Assembly (NCBI RefSeq): GCF_910592395.1
Contig: NC_088315.1
Location: 3,724,501 to 3,784,500, forward strand
DNA length: 60,000 nt
Reading direction: 5' to 3'
Source of the DNA: Lineus longissimus
Taxonomy: Eukaryota > Nemertea > Pilidiophora > Heteronemertea > Lineidae
Under the pieces are notes generated by a model. That model did not search any database and was not told the origin of the DNA. It was given only the letters and a program-made list of their open reading frames with translations. Made by a program: the position numbers and the translations under genes. Numbering within the stretch: the stretch's first letter is position 1; each line of letters opens with the position of its first letter. Of the stretch, positions 40,201 through 46,132 are shown piece by piece.

Positions 40201-43200
40201 CCACATACTTACCTGTGAAAATGACAGATTGAATTGAAAATTTGTTCAAAACAAAGTCAGAAAGCAAGGTTACTTACAAGCAGAAGTGTTAAATTCAAAA
40301 CTTTGCTCACCTGTTCATCATTTCCAATGATGGTATTCTCCGTATGTGTTTCAGTCACCACCTCCGTTTGGATGATGGTCTTCCCGCCCTCGTGGACCTC
40401 CTTGACCGTCTCCGTGACAATGGTCCTCGTGTCACCATCCTCTGTTACACGTGTCGCCACCTGCTCTGTTACAACTTCACCCTCGCTAGATGGTGTAGAG
40501 ACTTCATGTACAGGTGACATGGGGGATTCAGGAGTACTCGCTTGCGTTGCCATTCTTTCAATTTCTTCGATTTGTCCAAGAAAGTTATCCTCGTCGCGGA
40601 CTGGGGAATACGGTTCTTGCTCAGGTTCCTCTGGTTCGTAATCCTGTTGTTGCTCAAAGTGATCCCGTGACTCCTTGGCGTATTCCTGGTGTGCGTTTTC
40701 CTGGTAATCCACGTGCTCAACTTCGTGTTCTTCACGATAGTCCTGCTGCAGTTGCGCTTCCTGCTCTTGGTGGTAATCCACAGGCGATTGTTGTTCCTCA
40801 CGATACTCCGGTTCAGGCTCCTGGTACTCTTGTTCTCGCTCGTGATATTCTTGCTCTGGCTCGCGGTACTCTTGCTCTGGCTCACGGTGCTCTTGCTCTG
40901 GCTCACGGTATTCTTGCTCTGGCTCACGGTATTCTTGCTCAGGTTCCTGATAACTCTGTTCAGGTTCCTGGTACTCCTGTTGCGGTTCCGGACTCAACTC
41001 CTCCTGCCGATAATCCTCCTGGTTTGTTTCCTGCGGCTCAGTCCTATACTCCTCAAACTGCTCCTCCTTATATTCGTTACGTAAGTCCTCGTACTGCTCC
41101 TCACGATAATCCCCGGCTTCCTCACTAAATCCTTCAGAGGGTTCCTCGGTACCTGGTGTCACAGGCGACTCTAACTCTTGCACGTTATTTGTTTGTGACG
41201 CTAACAAATCATTTGATTCAGGAATTTCCTCACCGTGATTATTTTCCTCTTGAGCAAATTCAACCTCTGTTGTCTCCGCAGTTTTTATAGTGGAAATGCT
41301 TGCCGCAAATTCAGCTTCTAGGCTTCCACCGAGCAGATCTCCAGACTGGAATCCTCCGTCTTCGAAGTTGGAATTTGGCGCTGAATTTAGTCCAAAGGGA
41401 TCGTCACCGAAGGGGTTGGTGTTTTGGTCATGTGACTTGCTAGTACCATTAACATCCTGAAAGATACAAGGTCATGAAATGCCAAGGTTAGAACAACATC
41501 TTGGTTTGAAGCATTGGGTCTTATCTACTACCACAAACCCCTTCAATAAAACTAGACACAGTACAAGAATAGTATATGGTATGTATATGATTTTGGCAAC
41601 CCGTGTTCGAGGGGTAGATAATAACGTATATTATAGTGACTGGTGAAAGAATATCAATCAATATAGGACAGACATGTTGACAGAGATATCTCCAGTCAAA
41701 GACCTCCCGGACAGTGGGCCTACAATCACTTTGTGCTAACCCAAAGACCCAGTGAAGGTCTTGTTCTTGACTGAAGTACCGTGTCGGCTACTGGTCATAC
41801 CTGACTATCTTTTTACAACTCATAGGAGGTGACCCAAAATGAAAAGCTCACAAAAATTGTAGCTCTGTATGAAGCTTAGGAAGAATAAAGGAACTTGAGG
41901 GATGGGGCATGGTGGTGGAGTGGTTGGGCAGCGACTTGAGTGTACTTGTACAGCGAGATCTGAACTCTGATCGCACACCTAAACACTCACACTAACTACA
42001 ACACCAAAATTAGTATTGAAGAACATTTCTACTCCAAGCCAACATGAAATACAAGGATAAAATAGAGAAAATAAAACTTACCTTTTGCAAGGGAGTGAGG
42101 ATGACTGTAGTTTATTTCAGAAATTTACTTACCCTTGAACCGTCATGAAAGGAATGGAGTATATCTACTGCTAAAGGGGATGTGTTAGCGTCGATCAGTT
42201 CTATTCATAAACAGGCCGACAGAAACAATGTAAAAGTTATCGCCAAACGATTCCAGGATAGGTTCAAAGCAGGGGCCAGCTTGGAACATGCATAACTGGC
42301 ATAGTATGGTAGATCAAACACCAAGAAAAAGCCTGAGCGAAGACAGAGGAACTGAGTGCACCATCATGAGTTTAATATTTCAGGTAACATCACAACCTCC
42401 CACGTAAACATCAATGTAGAGAGGTCTGTTGGTTTGCTTTTCACTCTGAAGCTGTGAGTCAGTGTAACCCTTTAAACAGAGCTACATCTTGAAACTTGGG
42501 CAACAACTTGGGCACAGGATTTAGGGGACCTGGAAGATGATGAACCTACTTGCCATCATCACCACCACACACATGTAGCATCACACTAGTGTTCAAGTTA
42601 ATTCTAGTCGAAGTGCCTTGTTTTAAAACAATCTTCAAAAGTTCTTATAGTAATGGCACCGGTACAAATACGAAACGTTTCACGCCATCAAAACGTAACG
42701 ACTCCTTTGAACACTTTCACCACAAGTTACTCACCAGTGAATGCTGCTAATCCAAGCGGTCGGCAATCGAATGAGGATCTCAGAACAAGCTTCGAATCTA
42801 CATAACCCAAAATTTATACAAAACGCCTCACTTGGGACTTTTGGAACCGCCAAAGTGCGCCTTTGTTAAAGGAAGTATGATACGAATGAGGATTGAATAT
42901 AAATACCCCGAAATATCAATATTTTCGCATTTTGTCAAAACTTCCAGGTCTGTTTCAGTTTTAAGTCTGTTAGATCAGATATGTACATGTACAGAAGTGT
43001 TCAAGAATACATACGTTAATAAAACCAACATAGATTGGCGCCAAATTGAAATTAGACCAATTAGAAGTTGCCGACTTCAGCTGTACATTGAACAATATTT
43101 TGTACAGAAACTGGACATGCGATTTCATGTTTTGTAGACTGGAACCATTTTCAGTTCAGGTGCCGGAACGCTGGTAGAAAGCGATAATCCTAACAGAATG

Positions 43201-46132
43201 CATGACGAACAGACACAAAGTGCGAACCCATAAATATCGCCAGATTAGCGTAAAAATGCGAAATACCACAAGTTGCATATGAAACGATTAACAAGATTAA
43301 TTCTTCCAGATATTAAGGCATTCGACCTGATGATTCAGTCAATGAACTAATGTTCGAAATATAAAGGGTGGGCCGAACACAATGATCAGAAATCAGACGC
43401 CTTAAGCGAACTGACCAGAAGACAACCCACGAAGTCAAAAGCAAATACATAAATGCGCTATTCTGTGTTGGTTTTGGGAGCAAGGAAGTGATGATACAAC
43501 AGCTCACGCTGAAGAAGTTATGGTCAAACTCTAACAATGACACTGATTTCTGGGGGATAACGCTGCTTACCAATACGAGAGGAAGCCAATCTGTCTTAGC
43601 ATTTTAAGTATGTTCATTGCCACACCCACTGCATTCAGAGATGGCATTCATGCATGAATGGTCAGCCATCTTGGAGGTAGAGCAAGAAGATGAAGAAGAC
43701 TCTCAGCACGTCTTCGGCAACTGATGTGAGCAATGCATCCTATGGCTGATGTTTTTGGTGACTGATGAACTATGAGACTGATGCGAGCAGCACGTGTTAT
43801 GACTGATGTTCTTGGTGACTGATGAACTATGAGACTGATGCGAGCAGCACGTGTTATGGCTGATGTTCTAGGTGACTCAGATGTCTGTATGAGACTGATG
43901 CAAGCTGCAGGGTAAACAGCATTAAGGATGGCTCACTGGAATGGATGCTGTACTTGACCAGTTCATGCGGTTCAGTCTACTTGGCACTACATTGGCAATA
44001 ACTCCGAAATTCCGAGAGCCGGGGTACTGAACTCATTCAGGCCTCTTTCTTTAAGATATTTCTTTCATAACGCAGCTGTAATGGCAGACTCGGACTATAT
44101 CTCACACAAACTACCTACCGTACCTGGCATACCGAAGTGATATCAACAATTATTTTAGTCTGGTATTAGCTGAGGTAGAACACTGTGAGTTGGCACACAC
44201 TGGTACTGAAAGGGTTAACAATCAGTGACGACGGACTGCTTTTGTGTTAGGGCGCCATGACGCATGGTAAAAGGTTCCAACGACCAATGACATCACACCA
44301 ATCATTGCGTCATGTGTCAGACTGCCACAGTGTGCAACTCCAGATCCTCCACTCGTGAAGTAGGCTAGATACCGGATCAAGGCCTGCCTACCGAAAAGTG
44401 AGAAGGCCCTACCCCTTCCTATCTCCAGTTCTAAAGAGCAGGCACCAGTGTGTCTAGTGTACTTGAGAAACGACTCAAGACTTATGATTGAAGAAGAAAA
44501 GAAAACTTACCCCAATAAAACAATTTAAATCTCTTCAAGAATAGGAGAAGACTCAACGAAGGCAAAGAGACAAATCGAAACATCCAACTCACCTACTCCC
44601 TTCAGATCTCAGGTTAAGAAAGCAAACCGCTCAAACTGAGAGAGAGGAAGAAGACTTACCCAAACTATGCGTGTAATCCTATTAATACGCCTGTACTTCA
44701 AGATCAAATCCACTTCTCTACAGCAAATCACAATCAAGGCCTATTTACAGTGATTCTAGGCCGAGTAATATTTTACACACATATATAAACATTTATTTCA
44801 TATAACGGCTTATTGAGGATTTCTATAGTTGGATTTCAAAGCGGCTTAATTCCTTTTTACGGCTTTGAATGATACAATGAAAGCTCCCCTTGTATCGTAA
44901 GGTAACCATGTACAGTGCATGTCTGTACTTTTTGCTGGTTAACCCTTTCTCTTCTTCGTTTCAAGCACTCAGTAACAACTTGATAACGTTGTTTTCAGAA
45001 TTTGGAAAGGTGAAAGTAAGCGGGTTTTACCAGTTGTTTCGCAGAACAGAAACATTTACATTTGGTACTCTGAATATTGCCCATAACCACAATCTTTCTG
45101 CAAAGGGGCAGAATAGGCATACAGGGAACCAAAATAATTTGCACATCAGTTGGGCTGGGCAATGGTTTGAAGTGAAAGCCAGAGAATGTTTATAGGCAGC
45201 CCTTCCCAGGACAGGATGTGCCCAAGCATCAACTTTTCATTCAATGCACGTAGGCCTAGCAAGCAAGCAAAGTAAAGCACACGCTAATAAAGACGGATCA
45301 TACATCACCTCTCATTCAAGGAAGGTCTCCAGTCGCAATTGATCACGCTTGTGAGAATATTTTACCAGGGGTCACCAAGACTTTCGATCAAAGAAATATG
45401 GTGTTATAAGCAGAACTTACATATAATGTGGAATGTTTTCTACCGTAAAAGTGACGTCAGAAGCGAAGATGCACGACAATGTTCACTGATCAGGGGTTTC
45501 CACAGGTAGAACACTTATGATGAACACTACAGCACGCTTCAGAAGTAACTAAATAACCTCAATGTTTTGGCCTCCAAACAATCTTCACATTCTCAAGCTG
45601 TGTACATACTAGCAGCCAAGTGCTACCAACAAGCTTCGACCTATTCGAACCAATTTTCAGGTTTCACCTTTACGAAGTGTCAAGAAAAACTTCTCAAGAA
45701 AAATCTTTTTCGGCCCATTGAAGACTTTTGACTAAGACTGTACATGTACAGTATTGCAATGGTATAGGAGCTTACCTTTGTACATACAGTTGGAATTCCT
45801 TTGGATAAGGCTCAGATGACTAGAACACATGCAGAGGATGGGGAAACACGTACAATGTACAACACGGCATGAAGCAGTTGGAAGGACCACACTGGTGGGA
45901 CCACATCGACATCAACATGGGTCTACGGCTACTGAAAATTTCAAAACGTCTTTACCTGTGCGAAAGGATCAAACGAAAAGTCCAACAGGGCTCCATCACT
46001 TACGGGTTTGGTTGGTGATGAGAATGGGTCATTGGGGTCATGGGTGGCTGTGCCATTTGTCGTGGAGGTGCCTGTGCTATCACCGAAGTCTAACAGTGAG
46101 TCAAAATGGTCCTCCATCGTCACGGGTTAAAT
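10237..46132 (-). CDS. Large multi-exon gene: EPLIN-type LIM-domain scaffold protein with endocytic-motif N-terminus
   Basis: Gene-level entry; exons are listed separately. Seen: a chain of minus-strand open segments, each bounded by a GT donor and AG acceptor and joining in compatible phase (mostly 0-0), from an ATG in a good context to a complete LIM domain. The core exons total about 2,780 codons. Order in the protein: clathrin/AP2-like motifs, heptapeptide repeats, basic Ser/Pro-rich stretch, acidic repeats, charged linkers, LIM domain, short tail. Family knowledge: a lone C-terminal LIM of the form C-X2-C-X17-H-X2-C-X2-C-X2-C-X17-C-X2-H ending YCKPHF..LF is typical of EPLIN/LIMA1, LIMD2 and XIRP2, which are actin-associated. 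Inference: a cytoskeletal or membrane-trafficking adaptor. The protein is much longer than vertebrate EPLIN, so orthology is not certain. The true 3' end and 5' noncoding exons are not resolved. Confidence 0.85.
11895..12180. repeat. Cluster of AAGGTCA words
   Basis: About eight copies of aaggtca, gaggtca or the reverse tgacctt occur in under 300 bp, some as tcaaggtca-like words. This is either a degenerate satellite or a nuclear-receptor half-site cluster; more copies are at 12776-12805 and 52543-52556. Intronic. Confidence 0.5.
13240..13554. mobile_element. Nonautonomous TIR element, about 315 bp
   Basis: The left end begins cagggtggccca and the right end finishes tggggacaccctg, so the ends are imperfect inverted repeats of the CAGGGTG(G/T)CCC type, common in IS630/Tc1/mariner-like MITEs (family knowledge). 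No transposase frame. A TA precedes the left end; the right flank is not a clear TA. It is in the intron after the second LIM exon. Confidence 0.55.
13830..13903 (-). CDS. LIM domain exon, second half
   Basis: 74 bp, phase 2-1, acceptor ttattttccag, donor CTCAGAG|GTAAGA. It completes the LIM: VGNYSVNEGNLYCKPHFMEL then FRLR, supplying the last Cys-X2-His ligands after 17 residues. The pattern YCKPHF..LF and the break just after it are as in EPLIN-type LIM proteins. Reading through the donor gives a longer ORF (GKKVSRHAS...), but the consensus donor and the following phase-matched exon argue against it. Confidence 0.92.
15671..15729 (-). pseudogene. Decayed tandem copy of the first LIM exon
   Basis: By hand alignment this stretch matches the coding core of the LIM exon (15832-15956) at about three quarters of positions over 56 bases, ungapped and in the same codon frame. 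Its reading ICAKRINEIKEHIANCGVY parallels VCAKRVYEMEKLIANHAVY, but the zinc-binding His is Pro, the following Cys is lost, the first Cys pair is misplaced and a TGA follows. No credible donor. It is a dead exon duplicate inside the intron that splits the LIM domain. Confidence 0.75.
15832..15956 (-). CDS. LIM domain exon, first half
   Basis: 125 bp, phase 0-2, acceptor atctttgcgttgcag, donor CTAGG|GTAAGG. It reads GSDQNTCAVCAKRV then EMEKLIANHAVYHKTCFKC and TKCKRTL. Zinc ligands seen: Cys-X2-Cys, then after 17 residues His-X2-Cys, then Cys-X2-Cys, which begins zinc finger two. The local base composition is clearly more GC-rich than the introns. A decayed copy lies about 100 bp into the following intron (15671-15729). 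Confidence 0.95.
16919..16960 (-). CDS. Candidate 42-bp microexon, LKWIPP motif
   Basis: Acceptor gtttttcaaatatcag, donor GTACAT|GTAAGT; phase 0-0; reads EIDSLKWIPPFNVH. It shares LKW(V/I)PP with the microexon 360 bp upstream. The two could be mutually exclusive or both included. Support: splice sites, phase and the shared motif. Confidence 0.55.
17318..17350 (-). CDS. Candidate 33-bp microexon, LKWVPP motif
   Basis: Acceptor gttcttcaaattccatgag, donor CCTCAG|GTGAGT (strong); phase 0-0; reads VSHLKWVPPPQ. It fits between the acidic linker and the LIM exon. The second candidate at 16960-16919 carries the same core LKW(V/I)PP, which argues that both are real and duplicated. Confidence 0.55.
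18240..18285. repeat. Perfect 23-bp direct tandem repeat
   Basis: Two abutting identical 23-bp units beginning ggcttgaaaaattgg. Intronic; no coding role seen. Confidence 0.9.
20676..20741 (-). CDS. Exon, acidic 22-codon linker
   Basis: 66 bp, phase 0-0, acceptor gttatattgccag and donor GGCCAG|GTAGAC. It reads DGKESAEPDDPLDKSNRSAK and GQ. The composition and phase match both neighbours, and the frame differs from the overlapping longer ORFs on this strand, which are shadows. Confidence 0.75.
21834..21989 (-). CDS. Exon, acidic segment before LIM, two alternative in-frame donors
   Basis: Acceptor tctttacattag; 52 codons in phase 0-0 reading TGNENYVTTSEDDFVRTQQN through SFSEEEDQSYH to LLNFWNAKSG, with donor AGTGGC|GTAAGT. 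The frame stays open to a second consensus donor (GTCCTC|GTAAGT, exon end 21780), which would add 18 residues, also in phase. Both products are viable, so donor choice may be regulated or leaky. Rich in Asp, Glu, Ser and Gln. Confidence 0.85.
23723..23746 (-). CDS. Candidate 24-bp microexon
   Basis: A long pyrimidine tract (gttcccccaccttcccaatt plus tcttag) makes a very good acceptor, and CAATTG|GTAAGT a good donor 24 bases later. The in-between codons NKFTNKQL are phase 0-0 and fit between the 24431 and 21989 exons. Too short to be sure; it may be a cassette or a decoy pair. Confidence 0.35.
24431..24552 (-). CDS. Exon, charged linker, 122 bp
   Basis: Acceptor cgcctccttctcttccag and donor ATCGCT|GTAAGT; phase 1-0. 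After the split Glu it reads RRSSKSLIRAFEMEKQDYQP and continues PKRVTKTETEKETKSAIFIA. It is highly charged, with alternating basic and acidic residues that could form a helix. No domain is recognised. Confidence 0.87.
24692..24758 (-). CDS. Exon, acidic linker, 67 bp
   Basis: Acceptor ctcctttcttacag is strong and the donor is GAAG|GTGAGT; phase 0-1. It reads QENEEEPQKMEPEENDIGYE and NE. It joins the giant exon (VPDK) in phase 0 and the next exon by a split GAG codon. The composition is acidic like the scaffold. Confidence 0.85.
25700..25800 (-). mobile_element. tRNA-derived SINE fragment or tRNA pseudogene
   Basis: On the minus strand a box-A-like segment (tctgttggtagggtgattg), an anticodon-like loop cttctaa and a T-arm aggtttgaaccct follow one another with tRNA-like spacing. 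The acceptor stem does not pair, so this is not a functional tRNA gene; a SINE head is more likely. Intronic. Confidence 0.45.
26096..32248 (-). CDS. Giant 6.15-kb exon: low-complexity, repeat-bearing scaffold region (2,051 codons)
   Basis: Open over 6,153 bp, phase 0-0; acceptor ttcaacccacag, donor CCTGACAAG|GTAGAC. Layout by exon residue: 1-260 basic Ser/Pro-rich; about 260-350 PPYA(V/M)D-type motifs and one DPF; about 350-460 short Trp-containing motifs (EDWFQTH, NPDWHQ, VEWFHP); about 540-860 Ser/Asp-rich with recurrent DDSID or DDSIG and an SR-like basic patch; 763-802 two copies of a 20-residue repeat; about 1013-1213 acidic tandem repeats of about 37 residues; about 1536-1573 PLKE repeats; then Lys/Glu-rich linkers with repeated MVVI(D/E) strands, ending THAMKIFVPDK. 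No folded catalytic domain is recognised. A mostly disordered or helical scaffold is inferred. A long ORF of this kind with biased composition cannot be chance. Confidence 0.95.
28611..29212 (-). repeat. Acidic tandem protein repeats, about 37 residues each
   Basis: Six successive units can be aligned by eye. Two alternate: type A contains E(K/E)IDIxNNFAxLDE followed by HQWKP(I/V)DE; type B contains EPEEVDIAARV and then LD(A/E)(V/I)D. The A-B pair is duplicated at the DNA level with a period of about 225 bp; the first and last units are degenerate. Anchor positions VDI/IDI, LDE and VDE recur throughout. Confidence 0.85.
29844..29963 (-). repeat. 60-bp coding tandem duplication
   Basis: Two consecutive 60-bp units differ at only about two positions and encode RQSLGSSRDSLLSKGSTKGS-type 20-mers; a partial third unit follows (RRSLGSSRD.. 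at the edge). The near-identity indicates a recent in-frame duplication. Ser/Arg-rich, with RxxS-type kinase sites. Confidence 0.9.
32957..33025 (-). CDS. Short basic exon, 23 codons
   Basis: 69 bp, phase 0-0, acceptor ttccatcctcag and donor AATGCT|GTGAGT, reading VRFAAPPGQKKPRLSLTIKD and then ANA. It precedes the giant exon (PSKTDQKK...) in frame, and both share a basic, Ser/Pro/Lys-rich character. It is too short to rank as an independent ORF; the evidence is two good splice sites plus phase. Confidence 0.75.
34081..34212 (-). CDS. Candidate exon with two competing reading frames
   Basis: An acceptor (gttcagattttag) and a donor (TTAGG|GTAAGA) bound 132 bases. The phase-0 reading fits the gene on both sides: it includes MAETVTLMMSPKKVGISRAL and a basic Ser/Pro stretch ending SSKRFR, and would run straight into VRFAAPPGQKK. 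Its internal ATG has a strong context (A at -3, G at +4), so it could also be an alternative first exon. A second frame is also open, extends further upstream, shows stronger RNY codon character, includes GRDCHFDDESQKGWDISGSS and ends FGSKPFEQAF before a TAG one base ahead of the last two exon bases. I cannot decide which frame is used. Confidence 0.45.
35001..35041. repeat. Perfect 14-bp inverted repeat (hairpin)
   Basis: gagttaggcaattt and aaattgcctaactc flank a 13-base loop. It may be a MITE tip or a cruciform; no gene context beyond an intron. Confidence 0.8.
35501..35635 (-). CDS. Exon, 45 codons, Pro/Arg/Ser-rich linker
   Basis: 135 bp, phase 0-0, with a strong acceptor (ccaatcaaattccag) and donor GGAC|GTAAGT. 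It reads DTFIDYSSPRQSPAHNSRFG and ends ATYTDEISPVLD. It is a probable disordered linker with SP sites. The following exon begins in the same phase (VRFAAPPG). The TIR element just upstream (35698-35936) lies wholly inside the preceding intron. Confidence 0.8.
35698..35936. mobile_element. Nonautonomous TIR element, about 239 bp
   Basis: The left end tggggtgtctcaaaaaatgc and the right end gcattatttctgagacaacc (then cg) are imperfect inverted repeats. TA flanks both ends, consistent with a TA target duplication of mariner/IS630 type. No ORF. Its right edge is 63 bp from the 35635 exon acceptor side. Confidence 0.6.
39669..39782 (-). CDS. Candidate exon, 38 codons, phase 0-0
   Basis: A 114-bp open segment, acceptor gtttttgaccatggag and donor GACAAG|GTAAGA, is compatible in phase 0 with the exons on both sides. 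It reads LLSLETRTPPFTRQGFPSYA and then continues to SMIDK. The donor is near consensus and the acceptor moderate. Composition (Pro, Arg, Thr, Tyr) resembles the next exon at 35635. No domain is recognised. Confidence 0.45.
40090..40212 (-). CDS. Candidate exon, 41 codons, phase 0-0
   Basis: A strong pyrimidine-rich acceptor (tgtcattttcacag) is followed by 123 open bases ending at GGCGA|GTAAGT. The phase-0 reading contains APTSSFCNGAPKINSPSKIL and ends KFYGMDLGWR. Phases match both neighbours. Because the acceptor is immediately followed by GTAAGT, the site could alternatively be read as a donor. It could be an alternative or cassette exon; no domain is recognised. Confidence 0.45.
40311..41456 (-). 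CDS. Exon with NPF/DPF motifs, Glu-rich heptapeptide repeats and Thr/Val-rich tail
   Basis: 382 codons, phase 0-0, acceptor tctttcag and donor CAG|GTGAGC. It opens DVNGTSKSHDQNTNPFGDDP and so continues the motif cluster of the previous exon: NPF is a known EH-domain ligand and DPF an AP2-ear ligand. A Glu-rich region follows with nine near-perfect heptads of the EPEQEYR type (40979-40791), then a Gln/Asp/Tyr-rich stretch, Ser/Pro phospho-type sites, and a tail rich in T, V and E ending IIGNDEQ. A second in-frame donor (CTT|GTAAGT, exon end 40278) would add 11 residues. No folded domain is recognised; the exon is probably disordered or extended. The frame is certain because the whole 1.1 kb is open and stays in phase with its neighbours. 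Confidence 0.9.
40791..40979 (-). repeat. 21-bp coding minisatellite (heptapeptide repeat)
   Basis: Nine tandem 21-bp units encode heptads such as QEYREPE, with occasional S, H or Q changes. Central units are nearly identical at the DNA level, so unit number may vary between individuals. The repeats would give a regular Glu/Tyr/Arg pattern, possibly a single helix. Confidence 0.9.
41900..41990 (+). mobile_element. tRNA-like SINE head
   Basis: The box-A-like word tggtggagtggttgggcagc is followed about 40 bp later by gatctgaactctgatc, a degenerate box B. The layout resembles a Leu/Ser-type tRNA, but stems are poor. Probably a SINE fragment; it lies just upstream of the exon at 41456. Confidence 0.4.
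42133..42200 (-). CDS. Candidate alternative exon (phase 1-0)
   Basis: A 68-bp open segment, acceptor tatgaatag and donor AAGG|GTAAGT, reads LIDANTSPLAVDILHSFHDG then SR. It enters in phase 1 and leaves in phase 0, matching the acceptor phase of the exon at 41456. The amino-acid composition looks like ordinary protein. It cannot be spliced directly to the start exon at 46117-45956 (phase 0), so it would belong to an alternative transcript with the 42797-42735 exon upstream. Confidence 0.33.
42735..42797 (-). CDS. Candidate alternative exon (phase 1-1)
   Basis: An open 63-bp segment with acceptor gggttatgtag and donor ACTG|GTGAGT reads SKLVLRSSFDCRPLGLAAFT in phase 1-1. It joins the candidate exon at 42200-42133 in frame, which then joins the 41456 exon in phase 0. 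The main start exon ends in phase 0, so this pair would need a different upstream partner, for example a transcript from another promoter. The support is splice signals and phase only; a chance ORF is possible. Confidence 0.3.
43720..43915. repeat. 57-bp tandem array
   Basis: Unit starts at 43746, 43803 and 43860 (period 57), with partial copies on both sides. Core words are actgatgaactatgagactg and atgcgagcagcacgtgttat. It lies in the first coding intron. Confidence 0.85.
45956..46132 (-). CDS. First coding exon, start codon at 46117; clathrin/AP2-like motifs
   Basis: Coding part 46117-45956, 54 residues, beginning MEDHFDSLLDFGDS and ending LLDFSFDPFAQ. The start is well supported: the ATG has A at -3 and G at +4, an in-frame TAA lies 12 bases upstream, and an acceptor (tttccag) sits at 46134-46133, so an upstream noncoding exon must exist. 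Donor is CAG|GTAAAG, phase 0. A second in-frame donor CCC|GTAAGT would end the exon at 46004 and remove the last 16 residues. The segment LLDFSFDPF closely resembles the amphiphysin LLDLDFDPF motif, which binds clathrin and the AP2 alpha ear; two DPF motifs are present. Endocytic binding is inferred from these short motifs only. Confidence 0.9.

Noticed and set aside
40514-41128. 204- and 131-codon plus-strand ORFs and a 152-codon minus frame
   Set aside because: All are other-frame readings of the 21-bp heptapeptide minisatellite, which keeps every frame open.
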